NCBI GenBank assembly: GCA_001001285.1 | Contig: LCKG01000005.1 | Coordinates: forward strand, 1-32,785 | Reading direction: 5' to 3' | Source of the DNA: Parcubacteria group bacterium GW2011_GWC1_45_13 | GTDB lineage: Bacteria > Patescibacteriota > Minisyncoccia > UBA11713 > 2-01-FULL-45-33 | DNA: 32,785 nucleotides | Part shown: one piece after another, positions 1 through 6,980 of the stretch | Layout: each line of letters opens with the position of its first letter | Position numbering within the stretch: the stretch's first letter is position 1 | Notes under the pieces: model-generated | What the model saw: only the letters and a program-made list of their open reading frames with translations | Told to the model about the DNA's origin: nothing | The model's database searches: none | Translations under genes and position numbers: made by a program

Positions 1-218
1 TCAGATTGAGGTCTGCAATTCGACCTCATGAAGTCGGAATCGCTAGTAATCGCAGGTCAGCTATACTGCGGTGAATACGTTCTCGAGTCTTGTACTCACC
101 GCCCGTCAACTCAAGGGAGCCGGGAGTAGATGAAGCCCGCGATTTTCGCGGATCAGTCTAAGCTCGGTGACAGGGAGTAAGTCGTAACAAGGCACGGCTA
201 GCGGAAGCTGGTCGTGGA
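1..218 (+). rRNA. 16S rRNA, 3' terminal part (5' end outside window)
   Basis: Contains conserved 16S blocks: GGAATCGCTAGTAATCGCAGGTCAGC, ACCGCCCGTCA, GTAAGTCGTAACAAGG, and helix 45 CTAGC-GGAA-GCTGG. Homology stops at GTGGA (218); the expected TCACCTCC is absent. Confidence 0.95.
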
Positions 219-449
219 GTTTAATTTTTAATTTTTGTGATAAACAAGAATTAATGTGTCGATTATAGAGTTTTTCTGTAGGGTGTTGGCCGATAACCCA
301 AAATGTCGGCTCGGGACAAAAGAAAAAGTGCTTTGCGCCTCATCGGCGCACTTGCCGAGGAGGCGAGAAATATCAAAAAATCCGAATATTGTTATATGTC
401 GGCTTTTTGTGTTATTCTTATAAGTAGATTAGAAGAGAAAGGAGAATTT

Positions 450-641
450 ATGCCACATAGAAAATGGTTGGAATGCGTGCTTTTAAAATTAAAGCAAGCA
501 AAGCTAGAAACTGGTGGCCTTTTCGAAGCTAACACCAGGGTGTCATTAAGCGGATATGAAATTACGCAGCTTATTGAAACCATCGAGCCTTTTGAGTCCT
601 TGCCGTTGTTCCGATGGCATGATTACAAAAAAACTCCATGA
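450..641 (+). CDS. small hypothetical protein (MPHRKWLECVLLKLKQAKLETGG...)
   Basis: The internal ATG at 450 of ORF 303..641 has a strong SD (GAAAGGAGAATTTATG) and an upstream extended -10 (TGTTATTCT, about 409-417). A terminator follows. Confidence 0.6.
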   Translation: MPHRKWLECVLLKLKQAKLETGGLFEANTRVSLSGYEITQLIETIEPFESLPLFRWHDYKKTP

Positions 642-642
642 T

Positions 643-672
643 ACGCTCGACAACCGGGCGTTTTTTTTATAG
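643..672 (+). terminator. rho-independent terminator
   Basis: CGCTCG-acaac-CGGGCG stem followed by TTTTTTTT. Confidence 0.75.
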
Positions 673-693
673 AATAAGTTAAATCAATTTTTC

Positions 694-765
694 GGGCGTG
701 TAGTTCAGTGGTAGAACGCTGTCCTGATAAGACAGAGGTCGATGGTTCGATTCCATCCACGCCCA
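694..765 (+). tRNA. tRNA-Ile (anticodon GAT)
   Basis: Cloverleaf: acceptor GGGCGTG/CACGCCC, anticodon arm CTGTC-CTGATAA-GACAG, T-loop GGTTCGATTCC. CCA is not encoded. Confidence 0.95.
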
Positions 766-889
766 CTTGACAGCGGCTTTTTGATTCTCTATCCTCTTTA
801 AGAGGGTTGCAAATTTATTCCAAGAAAGGGGATGAGGATTACTGGCGGATTGCGACCAAAACAACAACGTGTATTAAGTAACAAGGGGG

Positions 890-1519
890 ATGAAGATGAA
901 GAAAATACCGTTTTTACTCGTTCTTTTGATAACCATTGCTGTCTTGCCAATGGCGTTCGCCGCCGAGACCCTAGATTGGGGTCAAGCGCTCCATAGCGGT
1001 CCATCGGCGTGTCCGGATGGGGGAGTGTTGGTGGTCAACATTACCCAAAAAGTGATTAACTCTGTGGATTCGGGCACAACCCGCCCGGTATGGGCCTTTG
1101 AGGACTATGTTAGGCATATTAGAGTTATTGACACAGGTTCGGAGTTTTGTGCCACGGTGCAGTATGAAGGCAATTTTACCTCTATTGCTGGTGACAGCCC
1201 CGGGGCGGCGTACACCGGTGGTGAGATTAGCGACGGAGTAGTGGGCACGTTCCAAGGTGGGTATGTGTCCACGTTATTTACTGGCGACCTGAAGCCCGGT
1301 GTCCGCGGAAGGGGTAGTATCGGAACTTATGATTACAACTGCGATGATTTTGGTAACTGCCCCGGTTTCGTGTCTTGGCCGGATGTTTTTTTTGATAATC
1401 TTGCTGGCTTTGATATAGGTGCCTGGTGGGGATGGATCTACCACGCAGGCAATAACGGCAGCTGGCAGAATGCCTGCCCCAGCTGCGGCGGCAACTCCGG
1501 AGATATAACAGGGGATTAA
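890..1519 (+). CDS. secreted hypothetical protein with N-terminal signal peptide, Cys-containing
   Basis: MKMKKIPFLLVLLITIAVLPMAFAAE signal peptide; GGGGG SD-like stretch just upstream; terminator downstream. Confidence 0.7.
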   Translation: MKMKKIPFLLVLLITIAVLPMAFAAETLDWGQALHSGPSACPDGGVLVVNITQKVINSVDSGTTRPVWAFEDYVRHIRVIDTGSEFCATVQYEGNFTSIAGDSPGAAYTGGEISDGVVGTFQGGYVSTLFTGDLKPGVRGRGSIGTYDYNCDDFGNCPGFVSWPDVFFDNLAGFDIGAWWGWIYHAGNNGSWQNACPSCGGNSGDITGD

Positions 1520-1551
1520 TCTCAAAAACAACAAAAGAGAGATCTCAACAC

Positions 1552-1590
1552 AAAAGGGCGACGGAAGCTGTTCCACCGCCCCCTTTTTTA
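1552..1590 (+). terminator. rho-independent terminator
   Basis: GGGCG-ac-GGAA-gctg-TTCC-ac-CGCCC followed by CCTTTTTT. Confidence 0.7.
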
Positions 1591-1606
1591 TTGACTCGCG
1601 AAATTA

Positions 1607-2239
1607 TTATAATTCAATTTTATTGATTAATTTCTGAATTTTTTCGCGAATAATAGTTGTACCTTGTTCGGTTCGATCAGCGTTTAGTTTAAACGGCTTG
1701 TCTATTGAGATAATAATATGTCTCTTTTTGTTACGAATCGCGATTGGCAATATGCTTGCGTTCGATTCCATCGCAAGAACTGTTGTTCCGTGATAAAAAA
1801 TTCCAAGGGAATCATTTTTGACAAGTTGGCCTTCCGGAAACATTAATATTGTTCCGTTGTTTTGTAAAATTTCAAGCGGAATTTTCATCGCGTTTTCTAT
1901 GCCTTCGCCTCGTTTTGACGGGAAACCTCCCGTGAGACGATAAAAAAAATGCAGTAATCCGAATTTATTTAATAACCAGAGAACCGAACTGTTAAATTCA
2001 ATCTCCTCCGCCATATATCGGCCGGGTAAAATACCGGAAAACCACGGCAGCGAAATCATTACTAAAAATCCGTCAAGAAGAGTTTTGTGGTTTGAAGCAA
2101 TAATCAACGGCGATTTTGCGAGTTTTATGTTTTCGCGCCCTCTAATCTCAACGGTATAAAAAGTATGGACGAAAATCCACATAAACGGCCAAAGTATGTT
2201 TTGGATAAGCCAATAGAAATGCTTCATGCGTTTATCCAA
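1607..2239 (-). CDS. 1-acyl-sn-glycerol-3-phosphate acyltransferase family protein (PlsC-like)
   Basis: SNHKTLLD (HX4D motif), FPEGQL motif, PlsC-like architecture. The true start may be the ATG at 2227 (MKHFYW). Confidence 0.85.
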   Translation of the reverse strand: MDKRMKHFYWLIQNILWPFMWIFVHTFYTVEIRGRENIKLAKSPLIIASNHKTLLDGFLVMISLPWFSGILPGRYMAEEIEFNSSVLWLLNKFGLLHFFYRLTGGFPSKRGEGIENAMKIPLEILQNNGTILMFPEGQLVKNDSLGIFYHGTTVLAMESNASILPIAIRNKKRHIIISIDKPFKLNADRTEQGTTIIREKIQKLINKIEL

Positions 2240-2264
2240 TTATACCAAATGACGCCTTTTTAGG

Positions 2265-2286
2265 AAGAGATTTTTGTGGTATGATT
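2265..2286 (+). promoter_or_regulatory. extended -10 promoter, third copy of the AAGAGATTTTTGTGGTATGATT motif
   Basis: 22-bp exact match to 7023-7044; TGgTATGAT extended -10; 17-bp match to 4802-4818. Confidence 0.6.
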
Positions 2287-2295
2287 TAATGTTGT

Positions 2296-3072
2296 ATGGA
2301 AGCAAGAAGTCCCAAGGAGGTTTTACTTACTGGCGGAACTGGATTTATAGGTAGTCGTATCACGGCAGAATTAAAAACTATGAAAAAGTCAAATTCAATG
2401 ACGTACAAAAAACAAAGAACTAAAATAAAATTTATATTTGAATCTACAATACCACAAAAGAATTTTTATATCAGAAATGCTCATTCGAATATCCAGAAGT
2501 TAACTAGATTGTTTTCTGTTTCTCCCTCTTTTGTTGTAGTGCACGTTTTTCGAAATAGAGCATCATTTTTAAAGGCAATCCACAAAAAGAAGGTGCCTGA
2601 TTGGCTTGTTGCTCTCGTGCCTCCAAAAAACACCTCTCGTATTTATGTATTTGACAATAAAGAGAGGATTGCTTCAAAGAAGCTATTGGGTCAGGTAATA
2701 CTACATGAAATAACCCATCTCTATACAAATGCGTTAAATCCAAATCTGCCGGATTGGTTAAGCGAGGGGATAGCGGTATATGTTGCAGCCCAAATTTTTA
2801 AGCCCTCAATATCAACTGCGGATTGGAAAAAGATTACACAAGAAGGCGCGCCCTTCAAGCGAGTGTCTTGGAGAATTGCCGCAGAACATAACGGTTATAG
2901 TATTGCTGGGTTGCTAGTTATGTTTTTTGTAAGGCGATATGGCTGGGAAAAATTTATTGCCGCGATAAGCCACCGTCACTCAAGGCGTATTTCTATTAAA
3001 AGCATCCCATTATACTTCGATGAGAAATTCGAACGGTTTATAGCCGACTTCAAAAAACAGTTTGTAAAATAA
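2296..3072 (+). CDS. peptidase MA-like (gluzincin) protein with an epimerase-like N-terminal remnant
   Basis: HEITH (HEXXH) plus downstream LSEGIAVYVA (third ligand E). The N-terminus VLLTGGTGFIGSRI resembles a nucleotide-binding NAD-epimerase N-terminus. Confidence 0.7.
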   Translation: MEARSPKEVLLTGGTGFIGSRITAELKTMKKSNSMTYKKQRTKIKFIFESTIPQKNFYIRNAHSNIQKLTRLFSVSPSFVVVHVFRNRASFLKAIHKKKVPDWLVALVPPKNTSRIYVFDNKERIASKKLLGQVILHEITHLYTNALNPNLPDWLSEGIAVYVAAQIFKPSISTADWKKITQEGAPFKRVSWRIAAEHNGYSIAGLLVMFFVRRYGWEKFIAAISHRHSRRISIKSIPLYFDEKFERFIADFKKQFVK

Positions 3073-3074
3073 AA

Positions 3075-3103
3075 AAGGGGGAAGTGTGGTTAACTTCCCC
3101 CTT
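3075..3103 (-). terminator. terminator of the radical SAM/precursor operon
   Basis: Perfect 11-bp inverted repeat AAGGGGGAAGT/ACTTCCCCCTT with a T-run on the minus-strand 3' side (CCCCCTTTTTTATTTT). Confidence 0.75.
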
Positions 3104-3132
3104 GATGTTGCGGGAGACGCGCGTCTAACGGT

Positions 3133-3288
3133 TCACTTGACGCACGGATTTGAGTCGCAACTGAAGCAAGTGTTGCATTCAACGCTGACATCGCTACCGG
3201 CCATCTCTGCGCCGAACAGCGGGACTTCGGCGAACACTTCGTTCTGCTCGTTCTCAGCGGCTGTGTCGTTACGAATGTCTGCTTCCAT
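3133..3288 (-). CDS. putative Cys-rich RiPP precursor peptide (51 aa), absent from the supplied ORF track
   Basis: Minus-strand translation MEADIRNDTAAENEQNEVFAEVPLFGAEMAGSDVSVECNTCFSCDSNPCVK*. SD AAAGGAG. The start lies 2 nt after the radical SAM stop codon; a terminator follows. Confidence 0.8.
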   Translation of the reverse strand: MEADIRNDTAAENEQNEVFAEVPLFGAEMAGSDVSVECNTCFSCDSNPCVK

Positions 3289-3290
3289 TG

Positions 3291-4649
3291 CTATTTTCTC
3301 CTTTCTTGCTGATTTGCTGGTTTTATTAGGAAACCTTTCCGGATCAGCTTCTGATACAGACGTTCTACGTTTTTGCGCTCACTTTTGGTCCTTGCGCCAG
3401 AGCGTTTGAGGAAGGATAAAAAGTCAAATTTCTCTCCCTTTTCCGCTACAGTCTTGAGGAAAACCACAGCACTGTGATTTACTAGGACGATGGCTAAAGG
3501 GTCAGTTCTGTAAACTAACGCCCCAAACGGCTCGTTTCGAAACCCTACTTGTGGACACACCATAACCTTAGTCGGGATGTCGCTTATCTCCTCGGACAAG
3601 TGTGAGACCAAACGTTCCTGTGATAAACCGACCAAACGCCGTGTGTCAGCATAGCAATCCATGTTCTTCAAACCGGACGTGAGCGTGTTGACGCGACAAC
3701 CCCCTCTGCAGGCAGTTACGACCGGACAACCATGACACTCCTCGGGGATAAACTCGCCCTCACGCCAACCATCCATTTCCTGCCAGATATCGGCGAGCGG
3801 TTTGTGAAAGATATTCCCGTAGCTTGTTTCCAAGTGAGAACATGGTCTCACTTTCCCGTCGGCACCGATTGTAACTGTTGTATAGCCAGCCACACAGGTG
3901 CGGTGCGAGAAGCGTTGGTACGCAGGAGTGCCTGCAAGGAAACATTTGGGGTAGCAACCCAAGATGTCGACGGGAATATCAAGCAGTTCCTCAATCCGCA
4001 TGAGCTCGGCGAGAGACCAATGTACCTCCTCTGCTGACAGGAGAAATGCGCTGTCAGGTGCATGGGCATTAGGGAGTGCCTTTGTCGCACAGAATGTACG
4101 TACACCGAGATTCTTAGCAAGGCGCGCCGTAACCTCCATTGCGTGGAGGTTTTCTCGCATGAGAACCATGTTGAGACTCACCGGAATCCCATGCTGGATG
4201 GCCAAGGCTGCTATCTCAATCACTCGGACGTAGGAACCGCTTGGGGCACCAGCGAGATGTTCATGCTCTGCCGCGTCTGCTGAAAGAAGTGAGAAGAGGA
4301 TTGATACGTTACTGTGTTTGTTAGCGAGCTTCTCGATATCTTCTTTTTTCACGAGACTAAGGTTTGTGTTAATTGATGCGTGAATACCCGCTCTCTCAGC
4401 CGTTTCCAGTAGCATAAAAATTTCTCTGCGTTGTGAAAATGGCTCGCCGCCAGTGATCGTGATCGACGGAACTTGGTTTGTAACTAGTTCCTGCACGATG
4501 CGAAAAAGATTCTCGCAGGAAAGATGTCGACCGGGCTTGGTTGTTGTCCCAGCTGAACGCCAGTAGTTATAACAATGGCGGCATCGCCAGTTGCAAGCCT
4601 GTGTCAGCTCGATTTGCGCATCTACAGGAGCGTTGAGTTTAGCCGCCAT
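3291..4649 (-). CDS. radical SAM/SPASM peptide maturase with C-terminal PqqD/RRE-like region
   Basis: CNWRCRHC (CX3CX2C) motif, GGEPF, SPASM cysteines (GKVRPCSHL...ECHGCPVVTACRGGC). The C-terminal ~100 aa (FRNEPFGALVYRTDPLAIVLVNHSAVVFLKTV...LYQKLIRKGFLI) is PqqD-like. SD AAAAGGAGAATAAATCATG. Confidence 0.85.
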   Translation of the reverse strand: MAAKLNAPVDAQIELTQACNWRCRHCYNYWRSAGTTTKPGRHLSCENLFRIVQELVTNQVPSITITGGEPFSQRREIFMLLETAERAGIHASINTNLSLVKKEDIEKLANKHSNVSILFSLLSADAAEHEHLAGAPSGSYVRVIEIAALAIQHGIPVSLNMVLMRENLHAMEVTARLAKNLGVRTFCATKALPNAHAPDSAFLLSAEEVHWSLAELMRIEELLDIPVDILGCYPKCFLAGTPAYQRFSHRTCVAGYTTVTIGADGKVRPCSHLETSYGNIFHKPLADIWQEMDGWREGEFIPEECHGCPVVTACRGGCRVNTLTSGLKNMDCYADTRRLVGLSQERLVSHLSEEISDIPTKVMVCPQVGFRNEPFGALVYRTDPLAIVLVNHSAVVFLKTVAEKGEKFDFLSFLKRSGARTKSERKNVERLYQKLIRKGFLIKPANQQERRK

Positions 4650-4732
4650 GATTTATTCTCCTTTTTTCTGCTGATTTTGAACTATGTCAGGGTGCTATGC
4701 AGAACAAAGCTATTTTGCTCTATCTATTGGTA

Positions 4733-4760
4733 ATAATAAGCAATTGTTAGTTATTGTCAA
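4733..4760 (-). promoter_or_regulatory. sigma70-type promoter for the radical SAM operon
   Basis: Minus strand TTGACA-N16-TATTAT. Confidence 0.6.
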
Positions 4761-4872
4761 TAACTATGCTTATTTCTATATTAACTCCTCTTATTCCGTC
4801 CATTTTTGTGGTATGATTGGGGATATGAAAACTCGGCTATCTTTGTTTCTTTATGAATGGATTTAAACTTAT
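4757..4872. repeat. direct repeat copy A (promoter plus first codons of the 7078 gene)
   Basis: Aligns with 6981-7097 over about 116 bp with scattered substitutions; includes the exact stretch ATCTTTGTTTCTTTATGAATGGATTTAAACTTAT. Confidence 0.9.
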
Positions 4873-4904
4873 TAAAAAAAGGCTCCGGTGTAGTTTCAGA
4901 ACCT
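4873..4904 (-). terminator. terminator of the ATP-grasp gene
   Basis: Minus strand GGTTCT...GGAGCC stem followed by TTTTTTTAAT. Confidence 0.55.
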
Positions 4905-4909
4905 TATAA

Positions 4910-5905
4910 TTACGGCCTGTTCGAATACGCAGTAGGATCAACAAGCAAATCCGCTATCGCTTTGGAAATCGGCATGCCAGTAATAGCTTCAATCCATCCC
5001 CACTGGCCGCTCGGATTGACCTCGAGGAAGACATAATCACCTTTCGGTGTGAGGATCATATCGATAGCGCCAAACTGCAAATCCCAAATGCGCATAGCCT
5101 GCAGGAGTTTCTTTACAATTTCCGGAGGCAATTCACATGGCTCGTGTTTAACGTGACCAAAGTCATATCGGCGCCAATCATACATAGTCCGTTTGCTGTC
5201 CTGGGAGTGAATAGCACAGGAGAAGATCCTATGTCCAACAACTGTGATTCGCAGTTCAAGCTTCTTGGGAATGTAATTTTGAAATATTACCGGCGCATAG
5301 CGAAGCTCGTGGCCGAATTTTTCCAAGCCATCCCGAGTAATAGGAGTAGTAAATACACTTATCGGCCATCCGGAGTCGTTGCGGGTATGGCTTCCAAATG
5401 TCTTCGCCACTATTGCCCCATTCCAACAGTCAAAAAATTCTTTTACCGCATCAAGACAATTTGTAATAAGTGTTGCCGGAGTGGCAAGGCCGACCTGATC
5501 GGCTGTATGTAACTGAAGAGGTTTACTGTGTTCCAATTTGCGAAGAGCCGAAGGATGGTTAACCCAGACTATTTCGTTGGTATCCGCACTGTTCCACAAT
5601 GCCATTAGAAACCGCTGGTTTTCGTTTTCAGCGTATTTCCTGTGATTTTCAGTGAGCTTTTCAGTGATGATAGTCACATTTGACGGTCTTCGGTACCAGA
5701 CTGCCTTGATATTATTAGCCGAGATAGTCTGCATACCACAAGTCAACAAGAAATCTATTTCTCCTTTTTCTACTTGAAGAGTAAGACCATGCCCTACAAG
5801 CTGATCTGTATTCAATCGCAGCACTTGGCTAGATACCAAATGCTTTTGCACCTCTGGCACATTGAGCTCGTTGGAGTCAGTTACTATCAGAATCTTGTCT
5901 CTCAT
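4910..5905 (-). CDS. MvdC/MvdD-like ATP-grasp peptide ligase (graspetide-type)
   Basis: AVWYRRP, FQNYIPKKLELRITVVGHRIFSCAIHSQ, DLQFGAIDMILTPKGDYVFLEVNPSGQWGWIE motifs. Upstream SD AAAGGAAA. Confidence 0.85.
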   Translation of the reverse strand: MRDKILIVTDSNELNVPEVQKHLVSSQVLRLNTDQLVGHGLTLQVEKGEIDFLLTCGMQTISANNIKAVWYRRPSNVTIITEKLTENHRKYAENENQRFLMALWNSADTNEIVWVNHPSALRKLEHSKPLQLHTADQVGLATPATLITNCLDAVKEFFDCWNGAIVAKTFGSHTRNDSGWPISVFTTPITRDGLEKFGHELRYAPVIFQNYIPKKLELRITVVGHRIFSCAIHSQDSKRTMYDWRRYDFGHVKHEPCELPPEIVKKLLQAMRIWDLQFGAIDMILTPKGDYVFLEVNPSGQWGWIEAITGMPISKAIADLLVDPTAYSNRP

Positions 5906-5957
5906 CGGTTTTTCCTTTCTGCTTTATTTGTCAAAAAGCTCGAATTTGCTATACTAA

Positions 5958-5986
5958 AATATAATCTTATTATTACAATATGTCAA
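5958..5986 (-). promoter_or_regulatory. sigma70-type promoter for the ATP-grasp gene, overlapping the start of the divergent TPR gene
   Basis: Minus strand TTGACA-N17-TATATT. Confidence 0.6.
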
Positions 5987-6666
5987 GTAGAAAAAAAATG
6001 GCCATCGCGTCTCTCGAACAAGAAATATTGGACATTTTTGATCTATCCGCAAAAAATTATAGATATAAAGAAGGTATCAAGAAAATAGAAAAAATAGTAG
6101 AAATTCACCCGGAGTTAAAAAACGAGAGCGTTCTTAGCGAACTTGGATTTCTTTATGACCACCTTGCTCTTCAACAGAAGAATAAGTTATTAAGAAATAA
6201 ATACGAAGAAAAAGCGTTTAATCTCTATCGGGGAGCTCTTAAAAAAAATCGCGAATCTATTAATGCCATATGGGGTATTGGAAGAATTTGGTGGCACAGA
6301 AAGAACAGAAAAGCAGTAAAATACGCGATTAAAGCTGCGAATCTTATGAAAAAATTGCATGGCTCAGCTGGATTGATGTTGCAAAATGTAGGATTAGTTT
6401 ATGAGGCTCTCGGCGACATAAAACGAGCAGAGCAATGGTATTTAAGAGGGTTAAAGGAAGAGCCTAATAATTTCGGTGGTTACTATAATTTATTAAACTT
6501 TCATCACAAGCAGGAGCGGCGTGAGGAAGTTCAAAAACTATTGCCAGCTTTTAAAAAACTTTATCAAAAAGAAACAACGAAGTTTAAAAAAACTTCCTGG
6601 GGCAAGGATATTTTAAAAAAGATCAAAGAACTTGAGCAATTTGTTTTATTACACACGAAAAAATGA
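5980..6666 (+). CDS. TPR-repeat protein
   Basis: Helical repeat pattern, e.g. LMLQNVGLVYEALGDIKRAEQWYLRGLKEEPNNFGGYYNLLNFHHKQER. Confidence 0.75.
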   Translation: MSSRKKMAIASLEQEILDIFDLSAKNYRYKEGIKKIEKIVEIHPELKNESVLSELGFLYDHLALQQKNKLLRNKYEEKAFNLYRGALKKNRESINAIWGIGRIWWHRKNRKAVKYAIKAANLMKKLHGSAGLMLQNVGLVYEALGDIKRAEQWYLRGLKEEPNNFGGYYNLLNFHHKQERREEVQKLLPAFKKLYQKETTKFKKTSWGKDILKKIKELEQFVLLHTKK

Positions 6667-6702
6667 ACACGGGGAGGTCGAGTCAAACCAACCTCCCTGT
6701 GT
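6667..6702 (-). terminator. strong hairpin between the TPR gene and the graspetide precursor
   Basis: ACACGGGGAGGT / ACCTCCCTGTGT, 12-bp stem with one G-T. T-run (CATTTTTT) on the minus-strand side. Confidence 0.65.
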
Positions 6703-6717
6703 ATTAGATACCTCGCT

Positions 6718-6888
6718 TCAGTCCGGGTCGCTCTTTGAGTCCGCGCCATATTTGCCGGTGGCGTAAACGGTTGTTTGGACCGTTGCCATAAATATGCCTT
6801 TATCCAGAATTCCGCTGCTGATTTCTTCCTGCGACATCAGCGGTTCGGCGAACCGAAGAGCAAATGGCATTTCTTGTTGTTTCAACAT
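6718..6888 (-). CDS. putative microviridin-like graspetide precursor (56 aa), absent from the supplied ORF track
   Basis: MLKQQEMPFALRFAEPLMSQEEISSGILDKGIFMATVQTTVYATGKYGADSKSDPD*. Leader PFALRFAE (compare PFFARFLE), C-terminal TGKYGADSKSDPD (compare TxKYPSDxxE). SD AAAGGAGG and a sigma70 promoter upstream. Confidence 0.8.
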   Translation of the reverse strand: MLKQQEMPFALRFAEPLMSQEEISSGILDKGIFMATVQTTVYATGKYGADSKSDPD

Positions 6889-6940
6889 AGGTTTTTCCTC
6901 CTTTCTTTAAAGCTTTGATTAAACACGACTATCTACGACC

Positions 6941-6968
6941 ATTGTATTACTCTTAATCTTGCCGTCAA
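6941..6968 (-). promoter_or_regulatory. sigma70-type promoter for the graspetide precursor
   Basis: Minus strand TTGACG-N16-TACAAT, giving a 5' UTR of about 45 nt with SD AAAGGAGG. Confidence 0.65.
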
Positions 6969-6980
6969 GCGCTACACGAT

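Noticed and set aside
679-867. Minus-strand ORF (…MESNHRPLSYQDSVLPLNYTPEKLI) overlapping tRNA-Ile
   Set aside because: Classic spurious ORF produced by antisense reading of a tRNA gene.
823-890. ATG at about 831 with upstream AAAGGGG starting MRITGGLRPKQQRV (RsmD-like start)
   Set aside because: Similarity too short, and the frame overlaps the signal-peptide ORF without a supported product.
3732-4283. Plus-strand ORFs antisense to the radical SAM gene
   Set aside because: Shadow ORFs; the minus-strand frame has clear radical SAM and SPASM motifs.
4684-4866. ORF 4684..4866 (60 aa)
   Set aside because: Overlaps the radical SAM promoter and repeat copy A; better explained as non-coding repeat DNA.
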